Assembly (NCBI RefSeq): GCF_040807025.1 | Contig: NC_090954.1 | Span: 20,030,501-20,094,500, forward strand | Origin: Struthio camelus | Lineage: Eukaryota; Chordata; Aves; Struthioniformes; Struthionidae | Direction: 5' to 3' | DNA length: 64,000 bases | In this document: positions 24,801 to 36,400 of the stretch, one piece after another | How positions within the stretch are numbered: the first letter of the stretch is position 1 | How the letters are laid out: each line of letters opens with the position of its first letter | Notes under the pieces: model-generated | Database searches by the model: none | Told to the model about the DNA's origin: nothing | Seen by the model: the letters and a program-made list of their open reading frames with translations, nothing else | Translations under genes and position numbers: made by a program

Positions 24801-27800
24801 AATTGTATGTATAATTCAGTTTCCTATCACTATACAATCCCGAGTGCCTTCCTTTGTGGACATCCTGGGTTGTCTATCATTCCTCCTGCTTAGGGATGAA
24901 ACTCTGAAATAGGGTCTTAACATGATGAGAAGGATGCCTTAAAAGCTATACACATGACTACAGAAGAGATGGAGCAGTATCAGCGTGCTCTGTCATTGGC
25001 ATGTAGATCTAGTCATCAGCCTCCCTTGGCTTTCCTCCCAGTACGCAACTTCCTCCAATGCCGAAGGATCTTCTGGTGCAGGCCGTCACACCGCTCTGTA
25101 CATCTGATGTTTTACAGGCAAGGCAGGAGATGGAGCAGTATAGTAAATGGCCATCATACGAACGGTGTATTAAAGAACGGACAGTATATTAAACAAGGAC
25201 GATGAAGAGAACTTCCAGTGGCCACTCATAGCAGGATCAGAGGTGAAAAGAAGACTGCAGGTAAGAAAGCCATCAGATAAGGATGGTCTTCCGTCTGATT
25301 TATTTGCCCCAAACCGGCTGCAAAACCACCTGCAAGTAGAGGGAAATTATAACCCTGAGGCATAAGTCTTCCCAGAGCAACCCTGCGGGGCAAGGCAGCT
25401 CCCGCTTGTAGCACACGTCAGTGTTTAAGGCACGGTTTGGGCTGATGCCCTGACATGCTCCGACAGCTTAGAGGATACTGCTCTTGCCGATACTGCTTCC
25501 AGCGGGCAACGCTCCAGTCCTGCTGCCAGGTACCGTGTTTCCTTCCACGCCGGGTACAGGGCAAGGTGAGCTGCTCAATAACTGACTGCGACAGCAAGCA
25601 CTCTACGTGGAGAATTTGCTTCTGATCGCTTACTGTCATCCTAGGAGGGTTGGTGCGCTACTCATGAGAGGGAGAAGATTGGTAGTCGCGGAATACACTG
25701 GTTTACCTGTTACTGAAGGTAAGGAGAATCTGATTTTTAAAAAACAAAGCAGTGCAACCATTGTACTCTTTCAAAAACACAACAAAATGCTTCATCAGCC
25801 TTAATTTTAGCTTGTTTTTACAGAACCTGTATTTTATGCAAAATTTTAGTTTTAGTGCTCTTTAACGCAAGTTGCAGAGTGTCTGCAAAAGAACTTGTAG
25901 CGCTCCAAAATTAAATGAAGAGGATGCCGAGGTGCTGGCAGTAGTAACAATCATTTAAAGCAAACTAAAAATACTGTCATACTAACGATAACTATCTTGG
26001 GCTTTCCTTGTGCAACCCCTTTTTGCCCCAACCTGATTATTATAACTAGCCGGTAGTTGTTTCAGGTTAAGTTGAAAGATTTGGATTTTCAAGTTTCAAA
26101 GTGCATTCTGCTTCTTGATTTCAAGGAAGGGCAAGGGCTTTGATGCCTTTTAGAAATTTGGCCCTGAGTTTTCCAGGGGCAGAAATTACTAGCTACTGAA
26201 AGGAGGAAGCATCCTGTGAAGGGAGTATGTGGCAATATAGCTGAAGGTTGTATCGTTATGTCAGGGTGTCAGTTAAGGCTGCATAAGAAATCTTAATTCT
26301 GCCTGTAACTTCTGACTGCTTGGCTGTGCAACTGTCCTGTGGCTGTAACACGGTTTACAATGCCATTTCCTAAAAGGTTACTAAAAAGAGGATTTTATTA
26401 AGGGTAACTACGTTGACTCCGATTTCTGCCTCAGTCCTCCCTGTACAGCTATTTCTAAATCACTTTTCAGCTACGCTGAGTATCACATAGTGCAGACTCA
26501 AGCAGAGTGAAATGATCGATATTGTAATGGACTTCTCGTCGTAGTACATGACAGAAATAATAAATGTCATGATATATGACAATCCTTGTAAAGCCCTATG
26601 GAGCCAAACGGGACGCAGAAAGCATCTATCTTCCACTTCCTACCCTTGTTTTGCCTCTCTGTGTCTGTTCTTTGTTTCCTCCCACATTTATTTCCTTGGT
26701 AATGGAAAACTGTAATTGAATTAAAAGCGACTCTGTCCGCGCAAGGGCTGCCGTGGCTGCGCCGTTCGCCTTCGACAGGACGGGGTGGAGGCCTGCGAGC
26801 GCGGGCTGCCCTGCGAGCTGCCGAGTGCTGCGCCCAGCAGGTTTCCAGCTGGTTTGCACAAGCAGTCGGGTACCGCCGTTGGCACTACATCAGGTAAGCG
26901 CACGTGCAAACGGCTGCAGCCTCTTTTGCTGTCGCTGTGCGTTATTCACCCGTCCACTCCAGTCTGTTTGCCATTGAGATCGGGCCAAAACTACGTTTTA
27001 AATTTTGATACCGGTTCCGATTTTCAAGCCAAATCAAACAAACGTCTTATCTGTGTCAGTACAGCTCCTCTTGGCTGAAACAGCTGATCAAATAGTGATG
27101 CCTGTGCTCTGCCAGTGATACCAGCTGCCACACTCGATGAGCTTTTCTGCCTCTGCTGCTTCGCAGATGCCTGCACCTTCCCTATCCGGGACTGCCAAAC
27201 TGCCACTCTTCCTACGTTAAAGTCCACCCTTAGAATTAATTGCTTCTAAAAGATAATAAGAAATGAACCAAACTAAAGGTCAGAAAATGAAATAAGCACT
27301 GTTCCCTCTCTCGTTTCCTAAGGAGATTTTAAGAGGAGTAAATTGGAAGGATTGTCCGTGATGCTTTTGTGATCGCTCTGTTCTTATCCCGAAAACTGAC
27401 TCGGGTGTGCTGTTTGAGCCACGTTCAGCTGAATGCCAGAGGTCTCAGATTCCTGCAAGTTCCATACAAACGGCTGGCTGAGCACAGGTGAGGGAAACGG
27501 TCTTTTTTTGGACCTGCAGAAAAAAGTGAGTTCATCTCTAGACACTAGAGAAACCACACAGTACAGAGTGGTTTGAAGTGCCCTAATCAGGAAGTTTCTG
27601 GGGGAGATGCCACCTTATCAGACACCAGCTGGGAAACACAAGTCCCTAGGAAAGCAACCTGCATCAGTTCTTCTGTCCACAGACAGCTTGTTCTGTTTAT
27701 CTTTTGATACTTGGGCCCTTTTTAAGATTAGAGTTTTTCCGTACCGTCGTGAGGGCTGTCTCTCTGTTTGGAATTCACCTCCTGGCTTTAATCTCAGGAT

Positions 27801-28303
27801 GCTGATAATGGGAGCTTTACGCCCAAAATTATTACTCCTAGTAAAAACTCAAGAGTGGCAACACTGCATCTTCGGCGTGGCAGTTCTTCAGTCTGCTGTG
27901 CCATGGTAGCAGAGGCCACGAAGAAGGCTACTTCCTTCTAATACCAAGCCACGAACTTAGAAATGACAGGGAAAAGACTGTATTGTCCTTGAAATCTTTC
28001 TCCACCTCCCTGAGGATTTATGCTCCTTCAACACCTTTTCTTTGGCTTTGTTACCAATTTAAAGAAACTGTGCCTCCTCGTGGAGAACCTTCCCTGTTTT
28101 CATTCACCATCTATCTCCTAATGAACGCTTAAACAAAATTATAAGATTAGACACAACTGTGGACTGCCCTTATCTTACATTCATACAGAGCAAAGCATCT
28201 CCCTGGTGTTTATGTTTTCAAACACTTGTCTTCATCCTTTCCCTCCTGATGTTAAAAATGTCTCTCAAGCTCTTAAATTTGGCATTGTAATAGAAAACAG
28301 ATG
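21891..28303. other. Intergenic, nothing recognised
   Basis: No exon, RNA gene or clear transposon seen. A/T-rich repeat-free patches at about 24540-24830 and 25730-26100 could be conserved. A GC-rich patch occurs at 26735-26860. Confidence 0.5.
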
Positions 28304-28363
28304 CAAACCTAACTAATTAAGTCTTACTTGTACCAAACTTAACTAATTAAGTCTTACTTGTAC
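28304..28363 (+). repeat. 30-base perfect-phase tandem duplication
   Basis: Two adjacent 30-base copies (28304-28333 and 28334-28363) differ at one base (CCT versus CTT). Each contains the homeodomain-type core CTAATTAA. The near identity points to a recent duplication. Confidence 0.95.
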
Positions 28364-29889
28364 CAGATCAGTGATATGTTAGATAATTCTGCATTTCCAT
28401 GTCCGTGTAATGAGATATGTTGATCGGGCGCACTTACGTTCTCTTAACTGTTACCTGCAGTTGCCTCAGGAGCGTTCATGGTGTGTCCCGTGGCACATTC
28501 AGAGGCGAACACTGTTGCACGTGGCAAACGCGACTGTAGGGTACAATGAGCTGCGTGGGCCAGTGAACTCTTAGGAAACAAAGATGCAGCAGGGAAGGAA
28601 AAACTACTTGTGAAAAAGAATACATCAAGAGGAACGCAGAATATGGGCCGAAGCAAAATGCAGTGCCCCACACCTGTTATAGAAGTGTCCATGCTCCTGT
28701 CACCTCTTCCCTGTTCCCAGCATGAGTTCCCCATTAACAGATGCATCTGGCTTAAAGTCTTTGCCCTGATACAGTTCTTTTTTTTCTGACACGAACTTAG
28801 TGTCTGGAGAGATGATTCTGGTCCCATACCCACAATATCCACATACATGTTCCACTGGAACAATAAACCTGTTATGCAACTCAGGAATGCTCACAGAGCT
28901 TTCGTAGGAGCTGAAACCAGGCTCAAAACAGGGCAAAACTTTGTTTTGACTTGACATCCACCAGTGTGTTATTTCTCTGTCTATATATGATGCACAGTTT
29001 GCAAATTAACCAATGTTTCTACTGTAGGATGCAAAAGAAGAAAGAGAAATAAAAATGACTGTTAGTTTCTCTGGTTTTGCTTAAAAGCCCTTAATTGTCA
29101 CATCCTACAACTGTGCCACCATGTATTTAAATAAAGAGTAAGAGCTGGTAGGAAATTGAGAAGAGAAACAGAAAAAAAACCCCATAATTTTTACTTGTAT
29201 CAGCATTTCCAAATCAGCTGTAGCTAGCATTTGTTAGTTACTGCACCGTAGCAAACTAGCCCTCCCTTAACGTGACTTGGGGGTGCTGCGTTGAGCAGGG
29301 TGTTGGACCAGATGATGCCAGAGGTCTCTTCCCAACTAAACCATTCTGATTCTAGAAGAGGGTGCTCACAGTGACCTCCCAGGGCCCAAATCTCCCATCC
29401 TCAGTCACAGGGTAAAAAGCACGACTATCTACGCTTGTACCTTTTTTTTTTTTCCACACAGAAGCTGATTTCATTCTTACTGTTATTTTAGTTATCCTGT
29501 GGCAATCCACCTGACAAAACCTTAGTTTCCCCAAGCAGTTTTAATGTTAACGTGACTGTCGGGGCCTTTATCCTGGGAAGCCTGTGGCTTAAGTAACCTC
29601 ACATTTGGAAAACAAATTGTATTCTGCACCAGAATATGAGACCTTGCATCCCAAAATAAGCTGACTGCGTACGTGCTGTAGATATATACCGTTTTTCAAA
29701 GAGGGGGCGAGCTTTGCGGGAGGCTAAGGAAGAAGGTGAACGCCACATTTTGGCATGTAAGCGCCGCTGTAAAATAACCATGTCGATTCTTCGTTGTTTC
29801 GTTTTCTGCCTTTATGAATACTGCTGTTATGTATTACACGTTTCAGTCACTGCAGACACCCGGGCGATGTGAGGCTATATGCTTTTATC
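28364..29889. other. Region just upstream of the NPM1 island
   Basis: Apart from the CR1 3' end at 29288-29355, nothing recognised. A/T-rich up to the island edge near 29890. Confidence 0.5.
29288..29355 (+). mobile_element. CR1 LINE 3'-end fragment
   Basis: TTGGACCAGATGATGCCAGA followed by GGTCTCTTCCCAACTAAACC and an ATTCTGATTCTA ending is the diagnostic CR1 3' terminus (consensus type TTGGACTAGATGATCTCCAG). It is 5'-truncated to about 70 bases and somewhat diverged. It lies about 0.6 kb upstream of the NPM1 CpG island, in sense orientation to the gene. Confidence 0.88.
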
Positions 29890-30242
29890 CCATCAAATGC
29901 CGGCCCCGGCGGAGCTCCCCGCACACTGCCGCCGCCGCCTGGCCCCGGCTGCGCGGCCGGCGCGCGGCAGCCCCCGCCTACGCGGGTACGAAGGCCGGCA
30001 GGGAGCTACGCGAGCCACCGCGCGGCTGCCTCGTTGGCGACGGCAGGTTTCGTTCGCAGGCCAACGCCTCACCCGCCGGCCGCCTCGGCCCCGCCACCAT
30101 TTTGTGACCGCCGCAGCCCCCCGCCCAGCCCGCCCGCCGGCCGCGCGCGCGGGCGCCCGCCCCCCCCTCCCCCCAACGCCGCGCGGCGCCTGCGCAGTGG
30201 GGCGGCGGCGGCGGCGGGGAGGGGCGGGGCGCGGCGCGGCGC

Positions 30243-30252
30243 TCTCGCGAGA
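30243..30252. promoter_or_regulatory. TCTCGCGAGA palindrome in NPM1 core promoter
   Basis: A perfect TCTCGCGAGA sits in a 14-base palindrome at 30241-30254, about 38-47 bases before the inferred TSS. This element is known in many TATA-poor housekeeping promoters, where the methylation-sensitive factor BANP has been reported to bind a CGCG core. Confidence 0.8.
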
Positions 30253-30261
30253 GCGCGCGGG

Positions 30262-30269
30262 CTATATCT
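30262..30269 (+). promoter_or_regulatory. TATA-like box of NPM1
   Basis: CTATATCT in an otherwise A/T-free region lies about 28 bases before the pyrimidine start at 30290, the right spacing for a TATA-like element feeding a TOP initiator. Ribosomal-protein-type TOP promoters often have such an A/T-rich -28 patch. Confidence 0.65.
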
Positions 30270-30289
30270 GGGAGTGGGCGGGCGCGCGG

Positions 30290-30362
30290 CTTCCTTTAGT
30301 GCGCGTCCGCCCGCAGCACCGCATCCCGCCCCCGCGCCTCCCGCCCGAGCAGGCCCGAGAAG
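30290..30362 (+). other. NPM1: NPM1 5' UTR (inferred, TOP-type start)
   Basis: The inferred leader is 73 bases, starting at the C of CTTCCTTT (30290-30297). This is a C followed by an unbroken pyrimidine run, as in 5'-TOP mRNAs, a class to which NPM1 is known to belong. It has no ATG before the start codon. The exact TSS is inferred from the motif and the TATA-like spacing. Confidence 0.7.
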
Positions 30363-30426
30363 ATGGAGGACAGCGCCATGGACATGGAGAGCATGGGCCC
30401 CCTGCGCCCGCAGACCTTTCTCTTCG
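30363..30426 (+). CDS. NPM1: NPM1 coding exon 1
   Basis: Encodes residues 1-21 plus the first base of codon 22, beginning [17 protein letters not shown]. The donor is gtaacg at 30427. Met6, Met8 and Met11 are further in-frame ATGs, but the first has the best context. The 937-base intron 1 that follows is extremely GC-rich in its first two thirds. Confidence 0.97.
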
Positions 30427-33400
30427 GTAACGGCCCCCGCGGCGCCCCGCTCTCCCCTCCTCGCCCGGCCCCGGCCCCTGACGGCCGCCATCCGCTCCCT
30501 TAGGCCTCCGCTCCCCGCCTGGGCCGGGTGGGCGGCGGCGGCGGGGGGAGGGGGGGCGGGCTGGCAGCGGCGGCGAGGCCCGATGGGAGCCGCGGGCCTG
30601 CTGCGGCCCTCGGCGGTCGCCGCGGGGGGGGGGGGGAAACACCGTGGGGGGGGCGCCGGCCTCGGTGGGCCGCGCGCCGGCGTCCGTTGGCCGCGCGTCC
30701 GTTAGCCGCGCGCCGGCGTCCGTTAGCCGCGCGTTCGGCCGGCGCGCGCGCCCCACGTGGCGGGCCGCTGGCACGTGGCGGCGGCGGCCTGGCGGGGGCT
30801 GGCTTTTGTTGGCCCGCGCCCCCGCCGCCCGGCCCGGTCGCCGCTCGCCCGGCCGCTCGTCCCTTTCGGGACGCGGGCACGTTGCGTTGCGGGCGGCGCG
30901 GAGCCGGCGGGCGGCCCGAGCACATGGCGGCGCGGCGGGAGGTGGAGCACGTGGAGGGCGGCGGGCCGCCTTGCCCGCTGCCGGCCCGAGGGGAAGCCGG
31001 CCGACCCGCCCGCCCCACGCCTCGCCTCGCCGGGGGTGGCACATGGCCGGCGGCAGCGCGGGCAGTGCGCAGCGGCGCTGGAAGCCGCTGGTTTTGTAGC
31101 GGCTGGTCTTGGACGAAGTGTAATGGCTGACGCTGCGGGTAGGAGCTGCGTGGTAGGCCATGGGCCGGGACTCGCCTGGGGTTTTCCCCTCCCTACGCGT
31201 TTCTCTTGAGTTTCTTTGCACGCATGCAGTGGGGTTGGTTTTCTATGCAAATGCAGCACCATAAAGCAGAAAGCATTACACTTCTAAGTAACAAGTGGCT
31301 AGCAAGTACCTGTTCCTGAAAACAATAGTTTGCTTGCAACTTAATGATTTTTTTTTTTTACAGGCTGTGAGCTTAAAGCAGACAAGGAGTATCAGTTCAA
31401 GGTAGATGATGAAGAAAATGAGCATCAGTTATCTTTGAGAACGGCAAGTATTATCTACTTTTTAAGGTGCAAGCTTGAATTTTGTTTTTTGAGTAATAAT
31501 ATGCTACGTTATGAAAAGTGAGCTTTTGTAACATGTAAATTTGTTCCTTAAACATCTGTTCTGTCTGGCATTTGCAAGTGTTTTGAGTCAGTTTGCTAGA
31601 TAACCTCTTATTAGGAACTGAACATCCCGTTTTACCTTGAAAATTCTCTATTGTTGTTTCATGGCTTATAGCAAGTGACACCAGGTTTTAAAAAAAAAGT
31701 TCTTTAAAAAAAATGAGTTCACAATAGGTCAGTAAATTTGCTAAAAGGGATGAGGGCAGGCCTATGTCTTCTGGTATCTCTGGTGCAACGGTTTAGATGC
31801 TGCAGGAGCAAAAGCAGGGATTGGATTTATATTTTTCACAGATGGGTGCGGACTGGGGAAACTTTACTTTGAAAACTTTTTCTTTGTGTTCCCCAAGCAT
31901 TATAATACCAGTGCCTTTTTCCCCCAATCAGCAGCTAATGTTGCATCTAATTTGGAGGGGAAAAGGCTTTTATGTTCTGATACGTTTTTTGGTAGTGTTG
32001 TCCTCTTTTTAAGGATGTTATGGGAAACACTGTCTTTGATTCATACATTTAATCAGACAGAGCAGCTGCTCACTGAACAGGATACTCCTTGAAATCAAGG
32101 TGTGCATATTGAGAGTTCTTAAATATGTCCTTAGTTCTTTCTGCTGTCCCAGCAAGAAGGACACTGCACTTCTCTACTCTGGGCTAAGCATGCGACTTCT
32201 GTTTTGGTTAGCACAAACGTGACACAACTTCACAGGGAAGGGATTTAAACGTTGTCACATCTGTGTACTTTAGTCCAGCATTTAATAGCATGTGTATTTA
32301 ATCACATTACATTGCAGTCGCATTTAATGTAGAGAGATGTCTTGATGACACTTCTAAATAAGTGAATTTTAGGATTCTAGAGTGCTTCCTACAGGAGTCC
32401 AGGATAACAATGGCTGCCTGAGTTAAAACTCATTCAAAGTAATACATAACACTTATGATGTTAATTTGAATATTGTAGTATTGTGTGAACTATGTTTATA
32501 GAGTCCTTGCAGTTTATGAAAAACACAATCTGGACTTGACGGTGACCACTTTGTACTTAATGGCCTTTTAGAATCTCTCTTGAGGGAAGAATACTGTAAA
32601 GTATGGGTAGGGCAAGTCGATGTGGATTGTTCTCATGCCTGCCTGTTTGTAGCACACATGAAATGAGCCACTGAATGATAACCTCAGTTGTGTGGGCTTA
32701 TCCAAAGTTCCTAGTTTTGAAAATTACCGTCTCTTCCGGTTGCTGTGACCTCTTCATGGAGGATGAGGCAAATTGATGGACTTACAGCATCAGTACTTAG
32801 TTTTTGAGGTTGTGAGAGAAAAGGTCTAATTCAGAAAACTGCCTTTTAAAGTCAAAGGGAGGTAACCTGTCGGAGAGACAAGAAAGTTGAAATAACATGT
32901 GACAAACTGGGAATTTCTGAAAGGATTGGACATAGCTAGAAACAAAGAAAAATTGACATGGTAAGCAGAGCAAGGAGTTTTTGGAAGCTCAGGTATGAAG
33001 CTAGTGAATACTTGGTGACTGTGCTCTATGAACTTGATAAAACTAGATGAATAAAGATGCATACCTGTCAGTTACGCAAGTGTGGCAGGGGGCTTGGTAT
33101 GAGATAGAAAAAAGGATAAAAGTGAAAGAGGAGGAGGATTGATGTATGTGGAGGTAGAAAGTGGCATGTGATGGTTTTCTTAAATGCCTGGTCTTAATGA
33201 CAGCTGTGAACATGAAATGGTGACCATCCACTCTATTACCTCTTTATTGCTAGCATGGTGTTCGCTGTTATAAAAGTTCAAGCACGTGAATGGATACTTG
33301 CTAGACATGCTGCATTGGTCATTGCTAAATAAATGAATAGTACATATTGCTCGAGATCTTGTGCAAGTGATAGGAGTAATGGAGGGGGCAGAGGCAGTTT

Positions 33401-36400
33401 GGGCAAGTGTTCTTAGCTCCTGGGACTACCCACCAGGACAAGAAGTCGAAGTGGTGCAGCGTATGGTTGCTGACCCGTTTGAGAGAGGAGAGTAGCAATT
33501 TCACCTCTTACTCTTTCAATTCACGGTGACAAAACTTGCCAAGAGTAGGGAATCCCATCTCTTTCCCAGTATGCAGTTGAATGTGCCTTGTCCGGATCAC
33601 TGAAGCTTGCCTAAAACATAGCTCTTGGGCAGAGAATGGGAACTTGATATCTCTGCTGCTGTCTCCCTGAAGTGTTCACACCCACATCTCCCACGGAGGG
33701 TGGGAAGCTTTCTTTTCAGGGACATTTGAAAAGGAAGCAGTGAACCTTCTTCACTTTTCAGGAATAACTGTAGTACTTGAAAAAGGGAATTCTTGGTCTT
33801 CACATCTCTCTTGTGTAACCCTGACTCAGATGCCGGAGCTTTAGAGAACTGGAATTTCAGGCCTGCCTCATGTCTGACACTCTTTCCTCCCTGCAGCTAG
33901 GATTTTTGAATCTCATGAAGTGCCTAACTTGTCACTTACCACAGAAGGCTCAGGCGTAAATTATGGCACTGAAGGCTTAAATTATGACACTGAACTCGGG
34001 AGCAGTAAGACTCAACTGCTCATTAAAGATCAGTTCAAGTGAACAAAGTTTGTAGTGTGAGTGATGTTGAAGCCATTTGGAGATGAAACATGGCAGGAAG
34101 GGGAAAGATGAAGGTGGTGATTCTGTAGTAGTGATGGCAGTTGTTTCCCTTCCTCTAGCCATGTATCTGTGCTTCTTCCCTTGGGGTGGCTCTGGTGCTG
34201 ACTGGACTTGTCACTGACTCACTTGAATGCAATAAGGCAGTAGCAAAATGTCTACTTTGTTTTGATGGAGTAGTGCAGTGAAATCGCCAAGCCGATCTTT
34301 TAAATACCAGTGTTGTAGGCTCGGGTGGGGAGGGGTGTAGGTGAACCATTAGCAGCCAGAAATACAGAGTTCAGCCTTAAGAGGCGCAGAGCAATGAATG
34401 TTTTTTAAAAGACTTCAGAATGTTTGAAGAGTCTCAAAACGTGCTCTGTTGCTTACTTTACAGGTTACTTTGGGGGCTGGAGCCAAAGATGAGTTACATG
34501 TCGTAGAAGCAGAAGCACTGGACTATGAAGGCAACCCTATTAAAGTAATACTGGCATCGCTGAAAATGTCAGTGCAGCCTACGGTAAGGACATGTGCTTG
34601 CAAAAAATCTAGCACAGATTGGATCTCGGGTCAGAAAGGCAGATTAGAAAAGCTTGTGGTTGACTAAACAGGTCAACGTTGGCAGGGGTGCAAATGCAAA
34701 GAAGAGCTAGGTACAGATACATTTTTTGCACCTGGTAGACCTATTAGTAGTCATTGGAGGCAATTTGGAACTTGAATTCAAATGCATGTATGCATTTGCA
34801 AGCAGATGCATCTGTAGCCTGTGTTGCCTCCTTTGAGCCTGGTATGAGAAAATCTAGTTCCATTCTCAGATCCCAAGCTCTCAAGAGACTGTAAAGATGA
34901 CTGCCACCTTCTCTTGAATTTAAGGTCACGCTAGTGTTCGTTCCTGCCATCAGGAGTGTAACTAAAGAGTTTGACTCAGTGTACCCCACAAAGCTGTGCG
35001 AGTGGAAGTGTAAGGTCCAGTGGATATTGTTCAAATCTGCATTGCTACAGGGATATGTAGAAACATGGGTTGGTCTGGCCTATTACCATATGCCATGAGT
35101 GTAGTAGACCACTATTGTGGCTCTTTGATAACCCTGAATGGACTCCACGAATGTTTCTGGAATACTCTGTTAGACTGAGGCTTGTTACAAGTTGCGTTAG
35201 CCCTGAAATCTCCAAATGTTGGAGCTCTTGGTTTCATTTGAATGCATTGTCTGTTAAGCACACTTTGCCCTTAATATTTGAATAAATTAAAATGCTTTTT
35301 TCTTCAGGTTTCATTAGGTGGCTTTGAGATTACACCACCAGTCGTCTTGAGGTTGAAATGTGGTTCAGGGCCTGTTTATGTCAGTGGTCAACATCTTGTA
35401 GGTATGTATTTATCTGCTGATTTTTTTCCAAACTGAAGTTCATTGATTTACAAGGTAAAACACCTTTTCGATATGCCTAGAATAAATATGCATATTACAG
35501 CTGATAAAACTATTTGGCATGCTTAAGGTGTGAGTGTTGGAAACTGTCCTGCACTAGTGTCTGGAATGCTGTGAGGTAGAGCCTTATGGTCTCACCACCT
35601 GTCGGCATGAACGGAACTTCTTAAATGATGTATCCAGTGACAGGAGCGATGCTTTTTCTAATATTGGTCTTCTGAATCTTTACTTCCCTGTCATCAGAGA
35701 CGTGAGATACCTGGAGGACAAGGGAGTTCAGAGAAATGCTTGCATACCCTTTCTTGTCTCTTGTTTTATGGGAGGAAGGGGACTTTGTCAGCCTTCTAAT
35801 TTCTAGTTGTAATTTTTCTCCTTAAAAATGAGTGTTAATCCCCCCCCCGCCACGAGCTTTTTACTTCATCTGTTGGATTTTGAGAAGACTGCCTGTGAAA
35901 TATGTTTTCTGTACACAGAGTTGCTTTTGAAGTGAATTTTTTTTTCCTGTTGAGAGGTTCTTTAACATATATCCTTTAAAATGGAGAAAGCTTGGTTCTC
36001 ATCTTTCCAGGGCTGCTTTTCTGAGAGGGATGTTACACGTAGCATGTGGGTGGCTATTTGTCCATTGTGGATTTAGGTTTTGTAGCATCTGCATAAAGTC
36101 AATTGGAAAACCACCTGACCTCCATGGTTAAATTGCTAATAGGAGACTTTCTCATACTTGAATTCCAGTAACTCAAGGGAACCTTACCTTTTTAGCTCTG
36201 GGTGATGCTCTTCTCTTGTCTGTCCCTTGCTAGTATCTTATTTTCACTACTGTTAAGGAAACTTTTGGTACGTTCTCTTATTTTACCAGCCTTAGAGGAA
36301 GAACCAGAATCAGATGATGAGGAAGATGATACAAAAATTGTAAACACTTCAACAAAGAGACCAGCAAGTGGAGGGGGAGCTAAAACGCCACAGGTATACT

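Larger units (their letters stand above)
29890..31110. promoter_or_regulatory. NPM1: NPM1 promoter CpG island
   Basis: A dense CpG block covers the promoter, exon 1 and most of intron 1, with long C/G-only runs. Recognisable sites upstream of the TSS are a YY1-like GCCACCATTTTG (about 30094-30105), an NRF1-like CCTGCGCAGTG (about 30189-30199) and an Sp1 GGGGCGGGGC (30221-30230). Long ORFs in all frames here are by-products of base composition. Confidence 0.85.

Noticed and set aside
29869-30705. 278-residue + ORF and 319-residue minus ORF over the NPM1 promoter
   Set aside because: They lie in the CpG island, where stop codons are rare in all frames; peptides are Ala/Pro/Arg/Gly low complexity, and the region is NPM1 promoter, exon 1 and intron 1.
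31444-31449. Alternative explanation that exon 2 extends to the GT at 31448
   Set aside because: It would add four bases and break the frame into exon 3, while the GC donor keeps a perfect NPM1 match.
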